From Steinernema hermaphroditum (taxonomy: Eukaryota > Nematoda > Chromadorea > Rhabditida > Steinernematidae): a stretch of DNA of 64,000 nt. The DNA is taken from positions 13,858,092 through 13,922,091 of the forward strand of contig CM059623.1 of assembly GCA_030435675.1 (NCBI GenBank), written 5' to 3'. A program made the position numbers and the translations under genes. Below are positions 25,411 through 35,908 of this stretch, in pieces (positions within the stretch are counted from its first letter, which is position 1; each line of letters begins with the position of its first letter). Below the pieces are notes generated by a model. The model did not search any database. It saw only the letters and a list, made by a program, of their open reading frames with translations, and was not told the DNA's origin.

Positions 25411-26506
25411 TCCATTATTTTTATGTAGATAATTCAGAAGATAAAGGACCAAAAATTGGCCTGTTTTGGGGTGATTTTAATTGGAGATCAAATTATAGAG
25501 GTTGTTTGGGTGTGTCAACTTTGGTCCCGGTGAATGGGAAAAACAAAAGTTCAAAATGGAGAATTTATGAAAGAGGGATAAAACGGGGGGACATGCAACT
25601 TCCAAATTTGCTAATTAGCTTTCTGTACGGTCCTTCATTTGTGTCCTCACCGATCTGTCGCTCTCGCGTTCGCCCAGATGAGTTCAGTGAGCTCAATTAG
25701 AAGGATCCTCAATTAGCTTTATGTGTCGATCTTTGCCTTTTACGCATTATCTACATCATCTTGCTTGATCATACTTCGCAACCACATCTAATCGATTAAT
25801 CACCTCCTTCGTAACGACAGTGTGAGAAACGAAATTTTCATCGAAATCACGAGTTGCGAGCATTACACACCGGCTTTGTTCTCTGCATCCAGTCGGCAGC
25901 TGACGAGGAAGAAGCAAAAAGTGACGAAGGGTCATTGATTGGAGCATGTGTCGTCTGAGGAATGAGGAGAAGTTGTACATGTACACGGAATTCGGTCCGA
26001 ATTGAAATACGTCATGTGTAGCATCGCCAACAGACTATGGGTTGGGTACTGCCGCTCTATGAACCCGAAGCAAACATCAGCAAATCACTTAAGCTTATGA
26101 GCAAATACAAATGATTACCTCGTGGTGTCGTATTGACTTTAACACCCTTAACACCTTAGTATTTTTGGATTGACGCTACGAAATTGGTGAAAAGGTACTC
26201 AAATGTGATGTTATACAAGTAGACGTCGATCAACAAAATGGAGTGGTTTTGTATGTGTACTTGTTGTGCGTCAGAAAACTGTTTTCAATTTCATAGATGT
26301 CCAGCAATTGCGTTCAAAGAGCAGTTTTAAGACGGATTTCGTGTTCTTTACCCCCTGAAATCAGACGGAAGGTGGAAGCGTCAACGAATCTCTGTGTTTA
26401 CCGTTTGTATCTTTCATTTGAAAGTTGTGGGCAAAGGAGTTTAAGAGAGAATTTCTTTGAAGGAGCGGTTTAAACCTCATCTTCCAAACATGGAGCGAAA
26501 AAGGGA
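25411..26506. other. intergenic, no supported gene
   Basis: No recognisable reading frame or repeat partner was found in this AT-rich stretch. Confidence 0.35.
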
Positions 26507-26578
26507 TGCCTCATGCTGGAATCGAACCAGCGACCTTCTGTTTACTAGACAGACGCTCTGCCCCTGAGCCAATGAGGC
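26507..26578 (-). tRNA. tRNA-Thr (AGT)
   Basis: The reverse complement starts GCCTCAT and closes with ATGAGGC plus A. D-arm TGGCTCAGGGGCAGAGC, anticodon loop CTAGTAA (AGT) on TCTGT/ACAGA, and T-arm GGTTCGATTCC are complete. CCCTTTTT follows as terminator. Confidence 0.95.
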
Positions 26579-27186
26579 TTGCATGTCAGGTGGTCGTTCT
26601 TCCACTGTATGGAGTGATGCGACCGCTCGACACCTTATTGATAGCGTGGAGTAAGAGAGAGAGAGACCTATTTTGGTGTCTATCAGACAATAGCTCTCTG
26701 ATAACAGGCAGTCAATTTACGACCAAGCGACTTTCGCGTGTACACCAATCACCAGAAGAGTCTACCACGTGGAGAATGTGGAGGTTTGTGTAACACATTT
26801 GCACTGTTGCCTGCATCTGAAAAGTGTACTCATCTCTGAGATGACATTAATCATCAAGTCATGTTCGCAATGAAGACATTTGCTTTGTTCTCTGCACAGA
26901 TAACCTTCTTAAAATTCCTCACGTTTTGGGTACAGCGACGGGTACATAGAACTCCGTTGCATTAATGCGGTAATTTGCTGATGAAGGACAATGAGCCCAC
27001 TGGAGGGCGGAAAATTTTTGATCCAAGTGCTCCGTGCCTAATCGCGTGGAATCGGTGCTTAGGAGTGTGCGTGAGGCGAATTAGCAAGTTGGTAAATTCC
27101 TGCACATTCAAGGTCGATATGGCGAAAGGTCGTGCAGGTAACACTGTTCTTTGAGATGCAAAAAAAACGAGAGGAAAGAAAAGTTT
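26579..27186. other. spacer between tRNA genes
   Basis: No gene is supported here. Confidence 0.35.
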
Positions 27187-27259
27187 TGATCTCGGGCGGG
27201 CTCGAACCGCCGGCCTTCTGTGTGTTAGACAGATGTGATAACCACTACACCACGAGATC
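27187..27259 (-). tRNA. tRNA-Val (AAC)
   Basis: Third identical copy, with AAAACTTTTC-type terminator sequence downstream. It pairs with tRNA-Lys at 27379, repeating the 24.6-24.9 kb arrangement. Confidence 0.95.
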
Positions 27260-27378
27260 ACTTATGGCACTTGTTCTGAAACTCATGTTCTCGCTCCCGA
27301 TCTCCTTTTAAAGGATCCATGTTCCATAAAAAATAGGGAAAATAGATTAAATTAAAATGCACGAAAAATCAAAAGCTT

Positions 27379-27451
27379 AGCCCGATGCGGGGCTCGAACC
27401 CGCGACAGCCAGATTAAGAGTCTGGTGCTCTACCGACTGAGCTAACCGGGC
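27379..27451 (-). tRNA. tRNA-Lys (CTT)
   Basis: Same sequence as the 17742 copy, with an intact G1-C72 pair and CTT anticodon. Confidence 0.95.
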
Positions 27452-27871
27452 GTCTTCTGATAGCCTTGTCCTTTCTTTATCAACAAGAGGACAAAATTTC
27501 ATTTTTGATACATTTGTACTGAAGCCAATGCACGTACGTAAAGATTTCACCATTCGAGCACAACAAGTCGTAGGACAATGGAGGTTGTTTACTGACCGCG
27601 TCAAGAGTACTTGGAGTCGTCGAAGTCCAGGCACGAAAACAACTTGCACAAGGTGAACATGTTGAGCTTATGTGGTCTCTGATACTTCCAGCGGTCTTTG
27701 TGGAATGCACCTGATTCTGTACAGGATTGTTAAATACCTTACCATAGGCTGGACTGGTAAGTTGACAGTCCAGCACCGTGTCCACGATCCTTCGTTTATA
27801 ATCCTTAATTTCAACAACTGTATTAGTTTTATTCTTACTTCTGAAGGATTAGTGGCCGATCCTTCTTCATA

Positions 27872-28266
27872 TAATCTCTAATCACCCTTCTGGAAGTCCA
27901 AATAAACAACAAGGAACTGATCACGATCACAAACGGTCTCTTGCGTCTGTAAACAAACAGAATTTGCGGTCTTTGTCCCCAAGACTATGCACCCTGATCC
28001 CGTTAGTGTAGGGCCAGCAAGGGACGCCGATCGAACTCGATTTTTGGGGGCAGTAGGCCTTCAGTTGACTAGTAATTCACCAAAATATCAGCTGCGGCGT
28101 CTGACATGCTGGGATGCCTCCTGTCAGCCTTACAGTAATGGGATCAGGGTGCATAGTCTTGAGGACAAAGACCACAAACGCTGTGTACTAGACGTTAAAG
28201 ACCGTTTGTGATTGTGATCGGTTCCTTGTTGTTTATTTGGACTTCCAGAAGGGTGATTAGAGATTA
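27872..28266. mobile_element. 395-base MITE-like element with about 140-base inverted arms
   Basis: The left end TAATCTCTAATCACCC is matched in inverse by GGGTGATTAGAGATTA at the right end. The arms continue through the 'gaagtccaaataaacaacaa' and 'gatcagggtgcatagtctt' regions in inverted order, with a short unique centre at about 28015-28125. It has no coding capacity, so it would be non-autonomous. Confidence 0.8.
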
Positions 28267-28701
28267 AAGGTTTGATATGAAGAAAGATCGGTCACGCTTA
28301 GTTACAGTAATCCCAAAATTTGAGTTCCATCGGTGTCTGGCATGCGTGGAGTGGCCCTTGTACACTGTCGATGTGTGGATACAGACTACAGAGGCAGATC
28401 TGAGATCTGTTTAGTGCAACTGATCAAAGAACCAACGTTCTTTGGATGAGCGCGAGATGGTCGATGGGCGTCGGGTGATCCGCAAACAAATCACTCTTGT
28501 TTTCCCCTCGTGACAGCAGAGAAGAGATCAGGCTGAAAATGTTGAGGGACAGCATAGTCAACATGGAATGGGTACTTCCAGGATTGACGCCATGAAAAGG
28601 CTTCAAAACAACGTTTCATCAGTTAAGAAAGCTCTTTTCGCTCTACGGTACCCTTGTTCGGTGTACCAAAGAACACCATAACGGTTCTCCCGTTCCACTA
28701 A

Positions 28702-28795
28702 AATGACCTTCAACCTGCAGAGTTCCTGAATTCCCTGCAAATCGCCGATTCGCGCCGCGTGCACTCTGAAAAGACCGTTCCACGCGATTAGGTTG
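28702..28795 (+). repeat. diverged direct repeat, copy 2 (partner at 24958)
   Basis: GACCTTCAACCTGCAGAG, CGCCGATTCGCGCC-CGTGCA and CACGCGATTA match the 24958-25052 copy in order. Confidence 0.5.
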
Positions 28796-29337
28796 GCGAC
28801 CGCTTCGACCTCATATTGTCCAGCTATTCATTGACGTCAGGCGAATCATCGAATTAGCCTTGCCGAAGTAACAATAAACCAAAAGAAACTACACCACGAG
28901 ATCATATGAGCCGAACGATCTGAGACTCTTATTCTACCACTAGATATAAAGATGAACCGTAAACTGATACCGAAATGAGGCTTCATGATGCCTGCCTCGA
29001 AACTGTCTGAACATATCTATTCCAGATATTTCGTATTGTCTATCTCTTCTGCAAGCATCAGCACCACAAACCATCCTTCTTGAGAATAGGCTATCGTATA
29101 CCGCCCTCCCGTGGGAGTCTCTAAATGTCTAACCTCCGAGCATAAGTCATCGCACAAAACGTAAAGGTTAGCAAAGATTTTATACCATGTTCAGATCACT
29201 ATATGATGAGATAAATAGTTTGTTAAAATCTAACGCCTTCCTCTCTGACGGTCGCTGCTCCCGGATCCTGAATCATCTTCCTTCGGCGACTCTATCACCT
29301 AAATCAATGTGGTCACATTGGCAACAACCAAACACAC
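28796..29337. other. intergenic with a 16-base tRNA-Val remnant
   Basis: Bases 28888-28903 (actacaccacgagatc) equal the 5' end of the tRNA-Val genes in the same orientation, and the rest of the tRNA is missing. Nothing else is supported. Confidence 0.4.
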
Positions 29338-31599
29338 TCATACGTGAATATCGTCATCGTCGTCGTGAATGACGTCGTCGTCATCATCGCTTATGTCTAT
29401 CACTTCCTCAGGTTCGTCATCAGCGATGGTCGTAACCCGTTGGCGCTCCGGACCTGTACGTCCAGCTTCTCTCGTTTGAGTGCCTTGCTCCCGCGTCTGA
29501 CGCCCCGGTTGCTGCATTAAACGCAAGAAGTCCGGATTGTTCATGAAGGTATTCACTAATGGGATCATTTCCATCAACCGAGAGTGATTTTCTGGTCCTC
29601 CGGCACGGCTGAACATCGAACTAGACGGGCCGGCTGATGTCGAAGGTCCTCCAAAGAGACTCATCGCTTCTTCCGATGACATCGCCATATTCGGACGTGA
29701 AGGCATTGCGGGAGCGGGACGATTTAGTAAGCAGCTTCTCGTGTAGATTCCGCCATCTTCATCTGAGCCGTCATCGTCGGCATCGCTGTTGAGCGTAATA
29801 GGTATTGGATTAACTCGCTGATCGCGATAGACTGACGAACTGAAGCAATGAGATAGAAAGGAGAAAGGATCAACAAACACTTACCTATCCCACGTTGGCA
29901 TTCCATCTATAGCTTCCGAGATCGACGGCGGGAAACTGGATATACGATTGTTCATGACAACGCGCTCCACCACTAGCTCTTCTTCTCCGCTCTCTGAATT
30001 GACGTAATGCTCGGCAAGCTGATTCGCAGCTTCGGCCGACGTGATATGATGACTCCGTGAGTTGTATTCATCTAACGAGAGTCCGGAACGCAGAAAATCG
30101 GCAAGTGAGCGAAGAAGGTGTCTCACGCTGCTGATAACCCCCACACCGCGGATAATAGGCACCAGTTCGCGGTTTTCGATTGCCAGAATTCCCAAATTAT
30201 TGATGATAACCCTTTTAACTTTGTCCACATCCTGAAATGGTTTGAGATTAGTTGCTGTTGAACAGCACGCATTGACATACCCGTGGTTCGGCGCATAAAA
30301 CCTGCAGATCTCTGCTGAGAAACGCATCGGTGCGTTCAACGAGCGTTTCATTGGTGCGGAACAGCTCCGGGGTTAGTTGTATTTCGTTGTTCACTGGTGG
30401 TACGAGATTAACGATAAAGAGTTGATCGTAGAACAGCTTCCGGAACATGATGTCGTTTACTATATCTTCTCTGAAACGAAGAGACGATTTGATTTGATTG
30501 AATCAGTTGACGATGATACCTTGGCTTATTCCCAATATCGCAACCTAATCGACGAAAACCCGTAAGAAGAATACATAGGCGTTTGCGGGCCTCCATTGCC
30601 TGTGAGTTGATGCAATCGACTTCCTGCCCATTAATCACCTCGATTTCAGCACGAATTCGGCGGATTACGATATTCAACACCGCAGCTTCGGTAGTCATGG
30701 AATCGTGGCCATTTCCGGCACTTCGTGCATCTCGATGGGCTTTCATTAGATCTTTCACACATTGGCTAAAGACAGCAGATATACAATATCATTAAAAAGA
30801 AGAAGGCTTACGTCGTCTTCCGAATACGTCCCTTCGCATCTCTAACATTATATATGAGAGTCGTGCCAACCTTCTTGCACAGTGGGCACGTTCCCTGCTG
30901 TGAAATCCAACTGCGAATGCACACCAAGCAGAAAACATGTGCGCAGACGTCCAGCTTAGCCGGGCACTCTTTATTCGGTGATAGACAGATCGCGCATTTG
31001 TCGTCTTCTTCATTCTTAACCACATGCAGCATGTCGGCTGAAAAGAAATGGAATCAAGATCGTAAGGTATCATGTAGTAACATTGATAAGCGCGCTGACA
31101 GAATAAATTAACCAGTGGCTCCATTTTAGACCGTTTCTAACAAGGCAAGGAGAGAAAATGAATACTTTTCTGAATAGAGATGTTGCTTGCAAAATTTACT
31201 GTCTGCTAGACAAGAAATTTAGCTGCAGTGCAGACACACACCACAAAAATGCGTCAATTTATGAAGAAATTCTTCATTTACACGGCTACTCAGGATAGTG
31301 CGGTTGGGATTTCAGCAGCAAAGTGAGATTGCAGACAATAACAATGACCTGGTGAAAACTTACATTCCCCACGAGACTGTTGCCTTTCGCTCGAACGACG
31401 GCGACTCCGAGTCATTACTCCCGAAGGTCCGGGTGCCGATTCTACTTCTACGTCGAGAAAAATATAAAAAATCAGTCAAAACACCAGTAATAATACCTTC
31501 CGTACTCTTCTGCCGCGAACGTTTCCTCGGGCGGACGCTGTCAGCATCGCTTTCTCCGACAGCGCGCTTGCTCCGCGTGCGCACACAGTCGGAATCCAT
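29338..31599 (-). CDS. Topors-like RING E3 ligase with SUMO-interacting tail
   Basis: Seven exons (31497-31599, 31364-31447, 30812-31037, 30520-30765, 30302-30470, 29885-30231, 29338-29839) join in frame to 558 residues. Residues 1-60 are basic and Arg/Ser-rich (VRPRKRSRQKS, TRSRRRSSERQQ). A C3HC4 RING follows at about 72-113, with CAICLSPNKE, CAHVFCLVC and GTCPLCK. A helical middle resembles the region downstream of the RING in Topors proteins. The C-terminus ends in acidic repeats containing EEVIDISDDDDD, the classic form of a SUMO-interacting motif. Topors proteins act in the nucleus as ubiquitin and SUMO ligases; that role is inferred from the RING plus SIM layout. The gene lies 508 bases downstream of the Lys-rich gene on the same strand. 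Confidence 0.85.
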
Positions 31600-32107
31600 C
31601 GTTCGCGGTTACCCTATGCAGTGAATCAAAATGTAAATCAAATCCCGTGATGTTTTTCATAAAAGGGGCGCGGCATCGGCATGAGAACGACCAGATACGG
31701 TAGTTCGTCAGAGGACAGGAAAAGCGTTTTGGGAACGGCAACTTACGCAGGTACGAAGCGGAAACCAAAACAAAAGGTCACTTTTGCCCTCCTTCGCTGC
31801 GATGAGCACCTTCAAAGAAGAAAAGACCCGATACGGGGGGAGAATCCATGGAAGCTAATCTCCATTTCAAAATTATCTTCCAAAATCGTCAGGAGCGACC
31901 GTAAAATTCCTGAGCTCGCTCAACAACGAAAGGGACAAAATTTCAAAATTATTTCCCTCGTTCGGCCTACTATTGCGGTGCTTCCTTTGCCCTGACTGAG
32001 CTAACAGGGCATACAGAAAGGACTTCTCTATATTTCACAAGTTGGCCACCATTAACAGCTCAAAATTTTATACGAGGTCGAGAGGAAAAATTCCTATATA
32101 AGAAAGT
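31600..32107. other. spacer with a tRNA-Lys-like hairpin at 31989-32010
   Basis: The piece gccctg-actgagctaa-cagggc resembles the 5' acceptor and D-arm start of tRNA-Lys and forms a six-pair hairpin. The rest of the spacer shows nothing supported. Confidence 0.3.
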
Positions 32108-33393
32108 TCACTCTCTCTTCTGGCTCTTCTTCGCATTCGCACTGCGCACGACCCTGATCGGGGATGTGCTCTCCGATCGGAATGGATCCTCCTAAAAGGT
32201 TATCATCAAATAAACTGTGTTGTATACTACAGTACTAACCTCAGTGGTCGTCTGCGGCACACTCAAATGCTTGCTCTTGGGCTTCACGCACGCGTGGATG
32301 CTTTCCTTTGGTCCTTTTCTCGTCATATCTCGAAGTGGACCGTGAGATAAACAACGAGTTTGTTTAGGACGATGTTTAGGTCCATTATGCAATCTCGCGG
32401 AACCTCCACTCTTCCTGCGACCAGTAGCGAATTCAGCCTCGTACAAACTCCTCTTGACAGTTTGATCCTTACTTACAGCGCTCATTCCTGCGTTGCCCAT
32501 GGCATTGGATTCAGATTCATCAGTTGTGACAAAAGGAGAGTCCGATGACTTCAAATCCTGCAGCATAGATTCCTTCAATAGGCGATCATTCTTCTCATGT
32601 CGAGTTTTGTTGATCTTCTTCAACATCCGATCCCGTTCATTTGCCCACTTCTTCCAGTCTCCATACTCTTCTGGATTTATCTCAGTCATCTTCCTGACTG
32701 TACCATTCTCGTCGTCTTTCTCGCTGTTCTTGTTCCTTTTCTTAACGTTGATTTTGCGATCTTCGTTTTCGTCATATGATTTCCTCTTATCCGTATCGTG
32801 TTCCTTTTCGTTCTTTGATTTCTTCTGTTTCTTCTCTTTCGAATCGTCGCTTTTCTCGCCTGAATTCCGACGTAGCGACTTCCGCCTTGGGCTGTCTAGG
32901 ATGTCTTCTCCGACGATCGTATTCTTTTTCTTTTCCTTGGCCTTCTCATCTTTGCTCTCATCATCTGAGGACTTGGGCTTCCCCTTCTTCGACTTTTTCT
33001 TTTTCTTCTTCTTCGATCCCTCCGTCGGGTCGCTCTTCTTTTTCTCCGAATCACTATCGCTTCCATCGTCAGGAGGCTTTGGGCGATCATCGTTTTCTGA
33101 AATTGACGTATTAATAAAAAAACTGCATATATACTCACTGTTTCCACGTGGAGCAGATGTACCTCCAGGCGGCGGTGGCGGAGGGGGATTGTTCTTCGCC
33201 GCATTCGCGAGGTTGAATGCCGCCAGGTTGGCATATTGTTCTTCCGGATCCGTATTATACGCGTCCACGGCAACTGGAGATCCTGAAACGACGCAGATTC
33301 ATTTAGTAGATGCGACAGAAGAAAGGACGTACTAGCGTCACATTGCGAATCTGTCACTTCTTCTTCAACATGGAGCAGCAGAAACGCCATCAC
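32108..33393 (-). CDS. Lys/Ser-rich nuclear-type protein, unrecognised
   Basis: Four exons (33333-33393, 33139-33282, 32240-33096, 32108-32191) give 381 residues with all phases consistent. The protein begins MMAFLLLHVEEEV, has a run of seven prolines near residue 50, then a long highly charged segment with several KKKKKK-type blocks and SDSDSE/DDESKDE patches (about 80-200). A more regular stretch, EYGDWKKWANERDRMLKKI, lies near 215-235 and is followed by a basic C-terminus. The composition suggests a nuclear or nucleolar protein that is mostly disordered; I do not recognise a domain. Its start lies about 220 bases from the divergent membrane-protein gene, so the two probably share a promoter region. 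Confidence 0.75.
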
Positions 33394-33612
33394 CGAAACT
33401 CCACGAGATGAACGACGGAAATGAGTGAAGAGCCCCGGATGGCCTCAATACTCAGGTGTCTAGACGGATTTTAGTGCAATTTGCACTTGTAATCGTTGAG
33501 TTTCAGACAGGCCGTGCTGTCTACGTCTACATTTGCAGTTCAAAAAGCGCGAGGGAGCGGCGGGCGGCGATCAGTTCAATTTTGACTCTCTCCGAAGTGG
33601 CTGCTCTCCGTG
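33394..33612. promoter_or_regulatory. short divergent promoter region
   Basis: 219 bases separate the ATGs of the minus-strand Lys-rich gene and the plus-strand thrombospondin-type gene. The interval must hold the start signals of both unless one is trans-spliced from further away. No TATA box is obvious. Confidence 0.5.
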
Positions 33613-34450
33613 ATGTCAGGAATGGAATTCAACGTGAACGAAGGAGTGCCGCCGGATGACGCGGTCAACGACCAAACCATCACCGAAGATGCGAACCAGG
33701 AAGTCGTCGGGCAAAACACAGCGGAACTCTCGGACGTCTCCGAGCAAGACGATGAACCTCATGCGTCGTCCGTGAAGGCCGGCCGCATCTCCACGTGGTA
33801 TCGCCGCATCACACCACTGGTGCGCAACAGGCGTGTCCGCTACTTCGCCATCCTCAACTTCATCCTGACACTTCTGAACCTCGTGCTCTTCTCGGCTACG
33901 GTCGGATTCTTCGCCTGGTACATTTTCAATCAAGTCACCGTAAGTGCCCGCCACTTTTTCCCGCCAAATTCTTCGTTCTTTGCAGATCAACCGCGAATTG
34001 AGCCAAGATCGACCGTGTCTCTACGCGTGGAGTGAGTGGACGTTTTGCAGCGCGACCTGCGCGACAGTGCTGAAGGACGGCACGGTGAGATATCCTACGC
34101 GGACGCGACATGTGGTTCCCGACAAGGTGGTGCACTCTCGGGGCGACAAGTACAAGAAGTGTCCACCGAATGTGGAATCGATGACGGAGAGTGTGCCGTG
34201 CAACACTCCAAGGTTGGTGATACCTACAGAAGTTAGATCTCTCTCTCTTTTTAGGTGTGCTGTCCCTCTGTCATCATTTACGACTTGGACCGAATGCTTC
34301 TACAAGAACCCTTTGACGTATCCTGACAAAAACGCGACCGGCTGCTACAGGATCCGCAAAATGCCACGCGATAACTACTACGTTCACATCGACACAGACG
34401 TGTTGACTCAAGATTGCAGCCCACGGGAATGCTTGAAGTACATGCCCTAA
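33613..34450 (+). CDS. single-pass membrane protein with a thrombospondin type-1-like domain
   Basis: Exons 33613-33939, 33986-34212 and 34255-34450 give 249 residues. An acidic N-terminal 60 residues is followed by a basic stretch (YRRITPLVRNRRVR), a hydrophobic segment at about 77-105, and a Cys-rich exterior. The positive charge before the helix suggests an inside N-terminus (type II). After the helix come AWSEWTFCSATC, the W-x-x-W-x-x-C core of thrombospondin type-1 repeats, an RTRH strand, and later paired cysteines (CSPREC near the end). TSP1 domains bind matrix or guidance partners and can be C-mannosylated on the Trp. Here the repeat is single and the partner unknown. The gene converges on the minus-strand gene ending at 34537. 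Confidence 0.8.
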
Positions 34451-34536
34451 GGTGCGTTATTATTGCTTATTTATTATCTGGATTGTTTTTTCGAAGAAAT
34501 ACAACCATTTTATTCAGCAAGTGACTCATTCGGTTA

Positions 34537-35391
34537 CTACTCAGGGAGGGGTTCATCATCAACATTAGTAAATTGAAGTTCACAGTCTTGTTCTGAACAA
34601 CCAATCTTCACATAGTTCTTTCCGTTGTCATGCATCAGATAAGAATGAAAGGGGCCATCGAGATTGTCAGAAGGTGTGGTCCAGGAATCAAAGAAAGGCT
34701 TGATTGCTCCATTGGTCTCAAGAACGACATAGGATCTGGCGGGCGAGGGAATAGATTTCCAGCTGATTATGACATCCTTGAAATAGTCACCATCGAACGC
34801 AGGAGATCCACAGAAATATACAATCCTATTCTTTCCTGCCAAGATGAATTCTCTAAGTGGTTCACCCAAAGCTGTTGTGAAGCCACCGTCGAAAGTATGA
34901 AATCCAACTTCAATTTTGCACAGCGTATCCGATTGCAGAAGCTTGGTTACATAAGTCTCCGAAAGTGGCGTAGAAAGGTAAATCGTGAAGTCTTTCGCTT
35001 TTAGATCGAACTTAAGAATTTCACTCATGAACCGGTCTTGAATCGTGTGAAAGTCAGGTTTTAACTGAATGGCTCCTTCTTCAAGTCCTTCTTCGGGGCA
35101 GCACTCAGCCACCAAGCGGACTACTTCAGGAATAAGCGTTTCATCCAGCTCATCACAATCTTCTAACTCTCGTAATTCGAACTGATTCTTTGATCCTTCG
35201 GCAGGGAGCCAGACATTGTGGTGTCGGATCATGAAAATTCCTATCTTCACTTCCTTACGGTCCTTTTGTAGCATTTCTTCGATAGGGTAACGGACATTTT
35301 TGTCACCAACAATTTCGTATCGGAGAACACCATCCAACGATGGGTAAACATAAACGGAATAAGAAGAGGCATTCGCTGGCTCCTCGCCCAT
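34537..35391 (-). CDS. nematode F-box-associated-like family protein, copy A
   Basis: This is one exon of 284 residues, preceded by a TTTCAG acceptor 20 bases before the ATG. It is the fullest of four related genes (34.5, 37.9, 42.0, 44.1 kb). Shared landmarks in order are YPSLDG, LQKDRKEVKIG, a VVRLVAEC helix, IQDRFMSE, LSETYVTKLLQ, GGFTTALGEPLREFI, FDGDYFKD, a Trp-Ser-Pro turn, and YLMHDNGKNYVKIG near the end. The layout recalls the C-terminal parts of the large nematode F-box-associated families, but no F-box is visible in this copy and I cannot name a profile. An AATAAA lies at 34509-34514 on the sense strand. Its upstream region coincides with the inverted repeat at 35507-35725, which may be its promoter. 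Confidence 0.75.
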   Translation of the reverse strand: MGEEPANASSYSVYVYPSLDGVLRYEIVGDKNVRYPIEEMLQKDRKEVKIGIFMIRHHNVWLPAEGSKNQFELRELEDCDELDETLIPEVVRLVAECCPEEGLEEGAIQLKPDFHTIQDRFMSEILKFDLKAKDFTIYLSTPLSETYVTKLLQSDTLCKIEVGFHTFDGGFTTALGEPLREFILAGKNRIVYFCGSPAFDGDYFKDVIISWKSIPSPARSYVVLETNGAIKPFFDSWTTPSDNLDGPFHSYLMHDNGKNYVKIGCSEQDCELQFTNVDDEPLPE

Positions 35392-35506
35392 CGTAAAATG
35401 AATTTCTGAAACGAGGGTGGCTGACGCTCGACATTTTATCACTCCATAAACGAGCATGAAATATATCAAGCGCCAAGGTCGCTGAGCACGACTGTGAAAT
35501 CATCTT

Positions 35507-35725
35507 GTCGCAAAACGTGATAGTTCCCGAGAAATAATCGATTAATGGCTGCATATAGTCCATTTTTTTTCGAACTCCACAAAAGCGATCAATCACCGCG
35601 CGGCGAGACCGAGAATTCGCTCCAGCACATTGAAGAAAGGCAAATATTTCGTGCGTTCGTTCGCTCCTTTCAATGCGCTGTTGTAGGCAAATCTCCCACC
35701 CAGGCAAATCTCCCACCCACCGTAT
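35507..35725. repeat. left arm of inverted repeat flanking the OTU gene
   Basis: It is the inverse of 37105-37252. The shared parts include two tandem 17-base units AGGCAAATCTCCCACCC at 35685-35718, the block tcgaactccacaaaagc, and an A-run followed by a TATA-like sequence. This arm carries about 50 and 20 extra bases relative to the other. Confidence 0.8.
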
Positions 35726-35908
35726 AACGGTAGAGGAGTTGCAGGCAAATTGTTGTGGGACCGAATGGTCATAAAATCGGTGCAAATCTGTGCGCAGAAA
35801 TGACGCTGCGCTGGAATGTTCATCACCTTCTGACGCGTTTTCTAATTTTTTTTTCAATCCCGTGTTTAATGCCTCTTTCATTCAGTTAGATGTTTTAGTT
35901 TCAGTCAG

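Noticed and set aside
32493..33335. Long Ser/Phe-rich frame on the plus strand
   Set aside because: It is antisense to the Lys-rich gene. Poly-Lys and acidic codons read in reverse give the Ser/Phe bias, and the minus strand has consistent splice sites.
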